The notes under the pieces: model-generated | Told to the model about the DNA's origin: nothing | The model's input: the letters and a program-made list of their open reading frames with translations, nothing else | Database searches by the model: none | Position numbers and translations under genes: made by a program | Shown: positions 56,816-64,000 of the stretch, piece after piece | Position numbering within the stretch: the first letter of the stretch is position 1 | Layout of the letters: each line of letters starts with the position of its first letter | From: Burkholderia catarinensis | Lineage (GTDB): Bacteria; Pseudomonadota; Gammaproteobacteria; Burkholderiales; Burkholderiaceae | Direction of reading: 5' to 3' | NCBI RefSeq assembly: GCF_001883705.2 | Contig: NZ_MDEQ02000017.1 | Location: forward strand, 62,001-126,000 | DNA length: 64,000 bases

Positions 56816-57078
56816 GCCTGCCTCCCGGCCGCCAGAAGCCTCGCTCAAAAAAGAGTAGCACGGCACCCGTCACGCGCAAGCGTTCCCCCAATCGCTGATC
56901 CGCATGTTTTTCAGGCGCTCTGATCCTTTTCTATCGTCTGACTTGACGGCATCCTTGCAAACTTTGTTCCCGATGTCCGATTGATACGGAGTTCACGTTG
57001 CCCGGCGACGGATCCGCGGCCCGCGCGTCTTGCGCGGGACCTTGTCTTCGGCGTCCTTATCTTACGGAAGCATTCAGC

Positions 57079-58491
57079 GTGAAATTGAAAACCCTCGTCG
57101 CGGGCCTCGTGGCCGGCATCGCCCTCAACCTGGCTGGCGGCACCGCACAGGCTGCCTGCATCAGCAATCCCGCGGCCCAGCCGAACACAACGTTTCCCGC
57201 CGCGCTGACCGGCAAGCTCGTCTATCACAGCTACGTCAACTACGGCGACGGCACGAGCCAGCTGTTCCTCTACGACTTCGCGGCCCATGCGCTGACGCAA
57301 CTGAGCAAGAGCGCGTGGGGCATCACCGATCCGATGAACGGCGTGTTCAGCCCCGACGGCAAGTGGATCGCGTTCATGGGCATCAGCAACGGCGCATGGA
57401 ACGTGTTCATGCTGCAGCTCGGCGCCGGCACGCCGCCCGTGAACATGACGAACAGCACGGGCGCGACGCGCAACGAGGATCCGAAATTCAGCAAGGACGG
57501 CAAGACGCTCGTGTTCAAGCAGAACGGCGACGTCAAGCAGGCGACGCTGTCGTACACGAGCGCGGGTCCGACGTTCACGTCGGTCGTGAGCCTGACGAAT
57601 GCGCCGGCCGGCGCCGAATATTCGATGCCGTTTCTCGCGCCGGATTCGAGTGCCGTGTACTACGCGACCGGTACCGGCGCGAACATGGGGCTGATGAAGC
57701 GCACGATCGCGACCGGCGCGACCGCCGTGTTCGATCATCCGGCCGGGCTGCAGACGTACTACCCGATCGTGCGCGCGGACGGCATGGTGTTCTACGCGCG
57801 CTGGAAGGACAGCGGCCAGGCCGACCAGATCTACGCGAAGACTGCCGACCCGGCGTCGACGCCGAACGCGTTGCCGATCAACGACTGCATCAGCAACAAC
57901 TCGGACCCGGCGCCGGTGAGCGGCACGAACTACGTGTTTTTCTCGTCGACGACGGCGGGCGGCTATCAGCTCTATGTGGGCGATGTGACGACCGGCCAGC
58001 GCTGGAGCCTGTCGCAGTTCGGCGTGAATGCCGATGCGACGAAGGCCAAGCTCGGGTCGAGCTACTACGGCGGCCCGGCCGTCGCACAGCCGACGCTGCT
58101 GTCGCAAGGGCGTCCGGCCGCCGCGTCGGCGAGCTACAACGCATCGCTCACGCCGGACAAGGCGTTCGACGGCAACGCCACCAGCACGCGCTGGGATTCG
58201 CCGGAAGGCACGGGTGTCGATCCGCAATGGATCTCCGTGGATCTCGGCGCGACGAAGACCATCAGCAGCATCGATCTCTACTGGGACGCGGGCGCGCTCG
58301 TCTACCAGATCCAGACGTCGAACGACAACGCGAACTGGACGACGATCTACTCGACGAGCAACGGCGTGTCGTACACCCACGTGACGTTGCCGAACCTGAA
58401 CGGGCATGGCCGCTACGTGCGGATGCTCGGCACGAAGCGGGCAACGCAGTGGGGTTATTCGCTCTACGAAATGCAGGTGTGGGGATCGTAA
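57079..58491 (+). CDS. Secreted TolB-like beta-propeller with discoidin domain
   Basis: 470 aa from the GTG at 57079 (GGAAG upstream). Signal peptide MKLKTLVAGLVAGIALNLAGGTAQA. Residues ~35-340 carry PD40/TolB-like repeats (GVFSPDGKWIAFMG, PKFSKDGKTLVFKQNG, PFLAPDSSAVYYATG). Residues ~345-470 are an F5/8 type C (discoidin) module: AYNASLTPDKAFDGNATSTRW-like region, WISVDLGATKTISSIDLYWD, GRYVRMLGTKRATQWGYSLYEMQVWG. Probably an exported glycan-binding protein. No catalytic residues identified. Confidence 0.88.
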   Translation: MKLKTLVAGLVAGIALNLAGGTAQAACISNPAAQPNTTFPAALTGKLVYHSYVNYGDGTSQLFLYDFAAHALTQLSKSAWGITDPMNGVFSPDGKWIAFMGISNGAWNVFMLQLGAGTPPVNMTNSTGATRNEDPKFSKDGKTLVFKQNGDVKQATLSYTSAGPTFTSVVSLTNAPAGAEYSMPFLAPDSSAVYYATGTGANMGLMKRTIATGATAVFDHPAGLQTYYPIVRADGMVFYARWKDSGQADQIYAKTADPASTPNALPINDCISNNSDPAPVSGTNYVFFSSTTAGGYQLYVGDVTTGQRWSLSQFGVNADATKAKLGSSYYGGPAVAQPTLLSQGRPAAASASYNASLTPDKAFDGNATSTRWDSPEGTGVDPQWISVDLGATKTISSIDLYWDAGALVYQIQTSNDNANWTTIYSTSNGVSYTHVTLPNLNGHGRYVRMLGTKRATQWGYSLYEMQVWGS

Positions 58492-58689
58492 GCGCGAGCC
58501 GGAAGCGGCCTTCAAGGCCGCCGCATAGTGTCGGTCCCATTGCCGCAGCGATCGCTGATACGTAGCAGATTCCGGTATCTCGATGTTTTGGGAAATCGCT
58601 GTGGGTGCATTCCGTCAATCGCGGGCGATGGGCTGACCGGACGAGGGAAGACGCAGGCGAAGGAAGGCGCTGGAAAGGCACGAAGAAGA

Positions 58690-58710
58690 CGGCCCGCTTC
58701 GCGCGGGCCG
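58690..58710 (-). terminator. Terminator-like hairpin of the PAAR/M35 operon
   Basis: 8-bp stem CGGCCCGC / GCGGGCCG with loop TTC GC, followed on the minus strand by a T-rich TCTTCTTCG. It lies 21 bases after the stop of the OmpA-like gene. Confidence 0.6.
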
Positions 58711-58731
58711 GTCCGAATGCTCTGTGTTACG

Positions 58732-59202
58732 TCAACGTGCGTTAGGTATCGGGTTCAGGTTCGGGCAGCAGTGGTTGGGGCATCCCGGGCCGAAAGTGAT
58801 CTCGACGCGCCGCCCCGTATCGTCAAACTTGCTCGCGGGAAACGGCAACTTGTAGATTCGCGCGATGACGGAATTTCGTTCGCCTCGAATCGAAAATTGA
58901 TCCAACGCGGCTTTGACATTCGCTGCACGTCGTTGAGCAAGGGCTTCCGGGTCTTTCTCCGTCGGTTCCGCTAGGCCGACAACGGACACCACATCGACAA
59001 TGGAAAAGCGATTGCGCATGTCGGTTGACCACACTGATAGCTTCGCCAGCTCGGCGATAGATAGGTCGCTCGAACCATTGTCGAATCGAACGTCGAAATC
59101 CCAGCCGGGCAGGTTGGACGGACCATCACACGCGGATGCCGCATGTGTGCAGCTCAACGCGAGCACGGCGGCAGTCAGGAATTTAGTCAATGTCAACGAC
59201 AT
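58732..59202 (-). CDS. OmpA-like periplasmic protein, putative immunity
   Basis: 156 aa, its start lying 20 bases inside the 3' end of the M35 metallopeptidase gene. Signal peptide ending THAASA. The mature part resembles an OmpA C-terminal peptidoglycan-binding fold (FDVRFDNGSSDLS, AQRRAANVKAAL, DDTGRRVEITF). It ends with a Cys-rich tail CPNHCCP. A paralogue follows a second M35 fragment at 61341. Tight coupling to an effector and periplasmic location suggest an immunity or chaperone role; this is inferred. Confidence 0.7.
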   Translation of the reverse strand: MSLTLTKFLTAAVLALSCTHAASACDGPSNLPGWDFDVRFDNGSSDLSIAELAKLSVWSTDMRNRFSIVDVVSVVGLAEPTEKDPEALAQRRAANVKAALDQFSIRGERNSVIARIYKLPFPASKFDDTGRRVEITFGPGCPNHCCPNLNPIPNAR

Positions 59203-59830
59203 ACCCTGCGATGCTGTCGGCGTTGTTGATTGCCAAGTCGGGATTTGATTGCCCCCAGCCGGGAAGCAACGGGGTAATCGTATATTGGTCATCGGTTGAC
59301 GACATTGTGTCGTGGAAATGGGTTGCTTCATGAATGATAGTTGATACGTGAGAATCAGCATTCGCAGTCCACGGGCGCATCTTGCAGAATCGCGCGCTGA
59401 TGGCGATCGTATGTGTTGCCGTGTCCGGCGCGCATACGTGAGCGGCTTCATTGGCTGTTCCGCGCGGATGAGGCGTGCAACCCGTCGCCAGATCGCCATC
59501 ACTGCCGCTTCGAACGACATTGTTTTCGTTGAACGCCCGAACTACGCCAAGCACCTTCGTTAAACCGGTTAGCAAGTGCATGCGTGTTCTTTTGTCGTCT
59601 CGACCGAACCACTTGAACACGCGGTCCTTGTCGTGCTTTGACCACTTGTTCAAATCTGCTATGCGAATCGTCAATCGGTCGACCGCGCGCCCCTGCGCCA
59701 CGGCAAACATCTGACGGAATTCCGAGTTCGTCATGTTTTCGCAAATCGGCCGCAAGTCGACGTCCGCGAAATGCTGCGATCCTGCGATGGTGTTTGTCGT
59801 TGTCTCGGCAACGGTAGTTTGATTCCCCAT
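59183..59830 (-). CDS. M35-type (aspzincin) metallopeptidase, candidate T6SS effector
   Basis: 215 aa. Active site HEATH (167-171) followed by a D-x-x-Y (D180...Y183), the aspzincin pattern of deuterolysin and lysine-specific metallo-endopeptidases; C-terminal INNADSIAGYV is also typical. No signal peptide, so export must be by another route. It begins 4 bases after a PAAR gene, implying delivery on the type VI spike. A truncated paralogue lies at 61154. GC is lower than in the core genes. Confidence 0.8.
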   Translation of the reverse strand: MGNQTTVAETTTNTIAGSQHFADVDLRPICENMTNSEFRQMFAVAQGRAVDRLTIRIADLNKWSKHDKDRVFKWFGRDDKRTRMHLLTGLTKVLGVVRAFNENNVVRSGSDGDLATGCTPHPRGTANEAAHVCAPDTATHTIAISARFCKMRPWTANADSHVSTIIHEATHFHDTMSSTDDQYTITPLLPGWGQSNPDLAINNADSIAGYVVDID

Positions 59831-59834
59831 CTTC

Positions 59835-60371
59835 TCAATCCTCGATTACAAGCTTCAAAGTCTGTGCGTCTTCGGTCTGCACGCGCACGGTACAGCCGTG
59901 CCGATCACTCACGCCGGACGTAAGCACGTTCCCGGAACGATCCTTGATCCAATAGCGCACGTTGCCTAACGGCTGCTTTGTCCGCACGTCGCGGATCACG
60001 AACTGATCGTCATGGATTCCCGACCTGGGTGCATGTGTAGCGGGAACGTAAGCCGAACGCGCGCCGAACGGGATCGCTGCATTGTGGCCGCCGTCGCCCC
60101 CGTAAAAAATTGTGCTGTCGCTACCCGCGATCAGTCGGTTTTGCCCGCATGGACAGAGTACGGCGTCGCCCTCTAGAGCAACGCATCGCCCGTGGTGAAT
60201 CATGCGCTGCGCACCGCCCACTATCGGGAACGCCCCTTCGCAATTTCCGCACGTCGCCTTGTCGCCATCCAGGGCTACCTGCTTGCCGTGATTGAACATC
60301 GTAGACGTAACGGCGATGACGACGCCGCCCGTTGTCGTCGGGTCGCCGTTCCTGACTGCTCGTCGGCTCAT
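59835..60371 (-). CDS. PAAR-domain protein, type VI spike tip
   Basis: 178 aa from the ATG at 60371 (GAGGAAA upstream). N-terminal PAAR fold: RRAVRNGDPTTTGGVVIAV, TMFNHGKQVALDGDKATCGNCEGAFPIVGG, HHGRCVALEGDAVLCPCGQNRLIAG, with Cys/His metal-tip positions. A C-terminal ~65-residue extension (DDQFVIRDVRTKQPLGNVRYWIKDRSGNVLTSGVSDRHGCTVRVQTED) looks like a transthyretin-type adaptor module that may hold the effector. Starts 10 bases after the upstream unknown gene. Confidence 0.9.
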   Translation of the reverse strand: MSRRAVRNGDPTTTGGVVIAVTSTMFNHGKQVALDGDKATCGNCEGAFPIVGGAQRMIHHGRCVALEGDAVLCPCGQNRLIAGSDSTIFYGGDGGHNAAIPFGARSAYVPATHAPRSGIHDDQFVIRDVRTKQPLGNVRYWIKDRSGNVLTSGVSDRHGCTVRVQTEDAQTLKLVIED

Positions 60372-60381
60372 AGTCGTTTCC

Positions 60382-61065
60382 TCAATCGAAGTGGGTAAAG
60401 ACCCAATCGGCAGACTCGGGGTCATAGATCGCGTATTGATCGATCGCCGCGCCTTCAACGGCGATGGTCGGCGGCTTATGTGCCAATGCTTCGGCCTCTG
60501 CATCGGCTATCTGATCAGCGGTCCACGTATCCATCATGTCGAGCGTCTTGCTGAACCCGGATAGCCCGGCCCGTAGATAGGCTGTTTCGATTCGTTCGAC
60601 CACGCTATCGGGGAAACGGATGGTGAAGTGGTCGCGATGTTCGACCGGCACATCGAAGGATGCGAAGGTGTAGGTCATCAACGGATGACCGGCATCGGAA
60701 ACCATCAGGCGGCCTCCGGTCGCCCCATAGGCATAGTTCACGGCGACCAACAGTCGGCCATGCTGTTCCATAAAACGACGGGTATCGACTTGCCGGAAAT
60801 CGATCGGCAAAAAGCGGTCGTCGTTGCGCGCGAGCGTTCGGGAACCCATGACCGCATCAAGGGGCGAAAGGTAGGTGCAAATAAACGGATCGCTCGTGCA
60901 GATCATTTGCATGTTGCCGCTATACATCGGATCTATTGCGTCGGGAGCATAGGCCGGTGCGGTGTGTAGCTGCTGCACCATCGCGTAAAGCCGGATCGAT
61001 GAGTGAAGAAGATACGGACAATCGGCATGTTCTTTTTCTGTCATAGGCTCGGATGTTTTATGCAT
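60382..61065 (-). CDS. Hypothetical protein in PAAR operon
   Basis: About 227 aa if the ATG at 61065 is used; 61044 (MTEKEHA) is an alternative and no ribosome site decides. No recognised family. It is a soluble alpha/beta mixture with YLLHSSIRLYAMVQQL, MQMICTSDPFICTYLSPLDAVMG and a C-terminal DQYAIYDPESADWVFTHFD. Ten bases before the PAAR start, so co-expressed. It could be a loading adaptor or an accessory effector. Confidence 0.65.
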   Translation of the reverse strand: MHKTSEPMTEKEHADCPYLLHSSIRLYAMVQQLHTAPAYAPDAIDPMYSGNMQMICTSDPFICTYLSPLDAVMGSRTLARNDDRFLPIDFRQVDTRRFMEQHGRLLVAVNYAYGATGGRLMVSDAGHPLMTYTFASFDVPVEHRDHFTIRFPDSVVERIETAYLRAGLSGFSKTLDMMDTWTADQIADAEAEALAHKPPTIAVEGAAIDQYAIYDPESADWVFTHFD

Positions 61066-61153
61066 GGACGAGCTGTAGACATTCGCCGGTAACAATCGAT
61101 CTGTCTATGGGACGAGTATGATTTGTATTTCGTACTCCGACTAATTTTGTACA

Positions 61154-61348
61154 ATGCGTCAATTTTCATGGAACAAGGATTCCATGGTTTCCACGCTGAT
61201 TCATGAAGCTAGTCATTTCAATGATACGATGGGCGCCAATGATCGCCGCTATTTCATCGCGAAGTGCTTAACCTTTGGGGCGGAGAATCCGGCCAAATCC
61301 ATTAACAACGCCGACAGCATTGCAGGATGCGTAATTTACAATGCATAA
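61154..61348 (+). pseudogene. Truncated M35 metallopeptidase (toxin-tip fragment)
   Basis: 64 codons on the opposite strand to the main module, matching its C-terminus: VSTLIHEASHFNDTM...NDRRY...KSINNADSIAGCVI. HEASH and D-x-x-Y are kept. Homology reaches three codons upstream of the ATG (F-C-T-M-R versus F-C-K-M-R) and is preceded by an in-frame TAA, so the N-terminal two thirds are absent. AT-rich. It overlaps the next gene by 8 bases, as in the intact module. Confidence 0.7.
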
Positions 61349-61751
61349 AATCATCATCGGTTTATTGCTGGTGGCGTCGAATTCAACATTCGCGTGCACG
61401 GCAAGCGAGAATTTTGATATTTACTTTGATATAAATAGTTCGGTCATACAAAATTCTGAAGTCGTTCGCGTCGCAAATCGGGTTGCCGATATAAAAAATT
61501 ATTATGCCAACCACGCAACCGGAGAAGCTACATTAATTAGCGGCCACGCCGAAGAAAGCGAGCGCCTGCCCCAAGAGCTTGCAAAATCACGATTGCAAGC
61601 CGGGCGGGAACTGTTGGAGCAATTGGGATTTCTACGCGGGACCGTTCGCGCAAGCACACGCGTCTATTCGCATGACGACGTGGACAACGGGCGGCGCGTG
61701 GAAATTTCCTTCTTGCCCGATTGCCCTAACAAGTGCTGCACGGGCAACTAA
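61341..61751 (+). CDS. OmpA-like periplasmic protein paralogue, putative orphan immunity
   Basis: 136 aa. Signal peptide MHKIIIGLLLVASNSTFA. OmpA-like core: FDIYFDINSSVIQNSEVVRVANRV, LISGHAEESERLPQELAKSRLQAGRELL, DVDNGRRVEISF, ending CPNKCC. Paralogue of 58732-59202 with the same Cys tail. Unusually AT-rich for this genome. Intact although its upstream toxin is truncated, the pattern expected of a retained immunity gene. Confidence 0.75.
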   Translation: MHKIIIGLLLVASNSTFACTASENFDIYFDINSSVIQNSEVVRVANRVADIKNYYANHATGEATLISGHAEESERLPQELAKSRLQAGRELLEQLGFLRGTVRASTRVYSHDDVDNGRRVEISFLPDCPNKCCTGN

Positions 61752-62041
61752 CATGACAGGCGACACGCGAGCTGTTAAATGAGATGTAGCGGACGCGATC
61801 ACGTGACGGACGCGGAATTTCTGCTCTCGGAGATAGCCCGGCTTGGACGGGCGGCACTGGTCGCCGCGACGCCGCCCCGATCCCCGGCGAACGCTGTTTC
61901 GTAACGGGAGCGAACGGGGAAGGCGGGTAATCGGCGCCTACAGCGGTCGTGCCGTCAGGTGAGGTGGTTCGAAACCATCGCGTCGAAAGTCAACACCTCT
62001 GCGTAGTGTTTGCAACCACGCATTTCCAACCTTTCCTCTCG
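61752..62041. other. Intergenic, nothing recognised
   Basis: About 290 bases after the AT-rich fragment, returning to high GC. No gene or promoter seen. Confidence 0.4.
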
Positions 62042-62076
62042 AAAAAATGCCGTTCAGTTGCTGAACTGAACGGCAT
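62042..62076 (-). terminator. Rho-independent terminator of the AraC regulator
   Basis: 13-bp perfect stem ATGCCGTTCAGTT / AACTGAACGGCAT with loop GCTG, followed on the minus strand by six T. Lies 44 bases after the regulator stop at 62120. Confidence 0.88.
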
Positions 62077-62119
62077 CAGTCTTCAAGACCGCAGGATTTT
62101 TTTCCGCGCAGCGCGCGCG

Positions 62120-63145
62120 TCACATATGGACCAGATGGGCCGGGAACGCCGTGGCGCCGATTGCCGCCCCCTGCGCCAGCGGCGCGACCTGCTTGCGGCG
62201 CTCCCGCGTCGGCGCGACGCCGAACGCGTCGCGATAGCTCTTGCTGAAGTGGCACGCCGACTGGAAGCCGCACGCCATCGTGATGTGCATGATCGACATG
62301 TCGGTCTGCAGCAGCAGTTCGCGCGCGCGGCGCAGCCGCAGCGTCAGGTAGTAGTGCGTCGGCGTCATCCCGAGGTGTTCGCGGAACAGCCGCTGCAACT
62401 GCCGCTGCGACATGTTCGCGAGCCGCGCGAGTTCCTCGCGCGACAGCGGCTCCTCGATGTTGTTCTCCATCAGCGAGATCACTTCGAACAGCGATTTGTT
62501 CGCCGAGCCGAGCCGCGCGACGAGCGGCATGCGTTGCTGCGCGCTCGTGTCGCGCACGTGTTCGACGATGAACTGCTCGGCGATCTGCGTGACGCGCGCG
62601 GTGCCCACGCGCGCGGCGATCAGGTTCAGCATCATGTCGAGCGGCGCGACGCCGCCCGTGCACGTGATGCGGTCGCGGTCGATCACGAACAGTTCCTTCA
62701 GGAAGCGCGTGTCCGGAAACTCTTCCTTCAGCGCCGACATGTTTTCCCAGTGGATCGCGCAAGCGTAGCCCGCGAGCAGCCCCGACTTCGCGAGCGCATA
62801 AGTGCCCGTGCACAGGCTGCCGAGCGGCAGCCCCAGGCGCGCGAAGCGGCGCAGCGTCGACAGATGGGCCGGCGTGGTCGCGCGCTGCACATCCACGCCG
62901 CCGCACACGAATACGATATCGGGCTGCCCGACGCATTCGGCTGGGCCGGTGTCGACCGACAGGCCGTTGCTCGCCATGACCGGGCCGCCGTCCGGGCTGA
63001 TCACCGACCAGCGGTAGAGCGGCTGGCCGCTCAGGTAGTTCGCCATCCGAAGCACCTCGATCGCATTGGTGAACGCGATCATCGTGAAATTCGGTAACGG
63101 CATGAACGCGAAGTGGGACAGCGACGCTGTGCGGTCGGGCGACAT
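62120..63145 (-). CDS. GlxA/GbdR-type AraC regulator (SouR/GbdR-like)
   Basis: 341 aa. N-terminal DJ-1/PfpI-like sensor (MPLPNFTMIAFTNAIEVLRMANYLSGQPLYRW; GGVDVQ; LGSLCTGTYALAKSGLL). C-terminal AraC HTH: EEPLSREELARLANMSQRQLQRLFREHLGMTPTHYYLTLRLRRARELL and CGFQSACHFSKSYRDAFGVAP. Very like Pseudomonas SouR/GbdR, which sense sarcosine or glycine betaine and activate glyA1-soxBDAG. It is divergent from glyA, 448 bases apart, fitting that role. Confidence 0.9.
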   Translation of the reverse strand: MSPDRTASLSHFAFMPLPNFTMIAFTNAIEVLRMANYLSGQPLYRWSVISPDGGPVMASNGLSVDTGPAECVGQPDIVFVCGGVDVQRATTPAHLSTLRRFARLGLPLGSLCTGTYALAKSGLLAGYACAIHWENMSALKEEFPDTRFLKELFVIDRDRITCTGGVAPLDMMLNLIAARVGTARVTQIAEQFIVEHVRDTSAQQRMPLVARLGSANKSLFEVISLMENNIEEPLSREELARLANMSQRQLQRLFREHLGMTPTHYYLTLRLRRARELLLQTDMSIMHITMACGFQSACHFSKSYRDAFGVAPTRERRKQVAPLAQGAAIGATAFPAHLVHM

Positions 63146-63593
63146 GGGGAGCGTTCCTAGAATCTCTAATAGCTTTTCGCCCGGGGGGCACGGGTCGGGC
63201 AGCGGTATTGTGTGAGCGAGCGCAACAAGCGTGCCATACGGCTAAACCCTAGCTCCATACGTTGTCTGGGCGTAAGGCCGATGTTGCACTGCACCGTATC
63301 CGGGATGTGCCGCACTTCGACCGGGCGGCAAACGCACTGCCGAAGTGCGTGTCCATAGGTGAACGGCCGACACCGTTTTTGTCGGTCATCCGAAAAAGCA
63401 CGACCGGTCACTTGTATAAAACGGACGCGCATGGCGGAAAAGGCAAAGAACGCGTCTAAATTCATCAATCCGCCGAAAATCCGAACGACAAGAATAGAGC
63501 CGTTGGCAGCCTTGCATTGGGCAAGCGGGAAACCCAGGAAGGGCGGGCCTTGAGCTTCGGTTGCAGACCTTTATTCTTCGTCACGGACGCACT
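63146..63593. promoter_or_regulatory. Divergent control region, AraC regulator / glyA
   Basis: 448 bases with no convincing gene. Expected site of the SouR/GbdR-type operator and glyA promoter; no unambiguous repeat was picked by eye. Confidence 0.4.
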
Positions 63594-64000
63594 ATGTCGA
63601 ACCCCCAGCCTTTCTTCTCGCAGCCCCTTGCCGAGCGCGACGCGCCGGTGCGCAGCGCCATCCTGAAGGAACTCGAGCGTCAGCAGTCGCAGGTCGAGCT
63701 GATCGCGTCGGAAAACATCGTGTCGCGCGCCGTGCTCGAGGCGCAGGGCTCGGTGCTGACCAACAAGTACGCGGAAGGTTATCCGGGCAAGCGCTACTAC
63801 GGCGGCTGCGAATTTGCGGACGAAGTCGAGGCGCTGGCGATCGAGCGCGTGAAGCAGATCTTCAACGCGGGCTATGCGAACGTGCAGCCGCACTCGGGCG
63901 CGCAGGCGAACGGCTCGGTGATGCTCGCGCTGGCCAAGCCGGGCGACACGGTGCTCGGCATGTCGCTGGACGCGGGCGGCCACCTGACGCACGGCGCGAA
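63594..64000 (+). CDS. glyA: Serine hydroxymethyltransferase (partial, window end)
   Basis: The first 135 codons of Gly[100 protein letters not shown] enzyme interconverting serine and glycine with folate one-carbon units. The 3' end is outside the window. Next to a SouR/GbdR-type regulator it is likely the copy dedicated to sarcosine/betaine catabolism, with soxBDAG expected downstream. Confidence 0.96.
   Translation, partial: MSNPQPFFSQPLAERDAPVRSAILKELERQQSQVELIASENIVSRAVLEAQGSVLTNKYAEGYPGKRYYGGCEFADEVEALAIERVKQIFNAGYANVQPHSGAQANGSVMLALAKPGDTVLGMSLDAGGHLTHGA

Overview
The window is high-GC DNA whose gene content points to a Burkholderia, most likely the B. cepacia complex and probably a secondary replicon. 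The grounds are a betIBA choline operon, a glyA next to a SouR/GbdR-type AraC regulator, an rhlA/rhlB/rhlC rhamnolipid operon, and paired Burkholderia-type lipoproteins. No rRNA, tRNA, insertion sequence or CRISPR array was seen. All family assignments are from reading the sequence; no search was run.

Layout. 1-11 kb: a LolC-like permease, divergent from a very large bacterial alpha-2-macroglobulin followed by its usual partner penicillin-binding protein 1C. 11-17 kb: accessory genes. These include an alpha/beta hydrolase whose nucleophile serine is replaced by alanine, a secreted unknown, a GNAT acetyltransferase and, at 14135-15001, a lower-GC gene that looks like a type III secreted cysteine protease of the Josephin (deubiquitinase) type. 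That gene has an N-terminal myristoylation/palmitoylation motif and a hrpII/PIP box upstream. A remnant of an arginase-family gene lies directly behind it. 17-29 kb: housekeeping-type accessory genes (aldo/keto reductase, AhpD-like protein, LysR, several hydrolases, TetR, YciI, MFS, ABC-2 exporter, cupin).

29-36 kb: a secreted/outer-membrane cluster of two related lipoproteins, an OmpW-type porin and a PraB-like protein, then an unknown gene. 36-38 kb: a three-gene operon of a diacylglycerol glucosyltransferase-like enzyme, a small membrane protein and an exported dual-specificity phosphatase. 38-42 kb: betA, betB and betI with a perfect palindromic BetI operator. 43-51.4 kb: a complete rhamnolipid operon, rhlA - isoprenylcysteine methyltransferase-like gene - rhlB - MFS exporter - rhlC - NodT outer-membrane factor - HlyD adaptor, many of them overlapping or closely spaced, behind an AT-rich promoter region.

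51.6-58.5 kb: glutathione-independent formaldehyde dehydrogenase, class I fructose-bisphosphate aldolase, a zinc-ribbon membrane protein plus a truncated paralogue carrying an octamer tandem repeat, a MocR-type regulator and a secreted beta-propeller/discoidin protein. 58.7-61.8 kb: a type VI secretion-like effector module (unknown - PAAR - M35 metallopeptidase - OmpA-like periplasmic protein). Beside it in opposite orientation is a second, AT-rich toxin-tip fragment with a paralogous OmpA-like gene. 62-64 kb: the SouR/GbdR-type regulator divergent from glyA, which runs off the window end.

Functionally, betIBA, formaldehyde dehydrogenase, the AraC regulator and glyA are parts of one route (choline to glycine betaine to sarcosine to glycine/serine plus formaldehyde). 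They are spread over 25 kb and interleaved with rhamnolipid, antibacterial and host-interaction genes.
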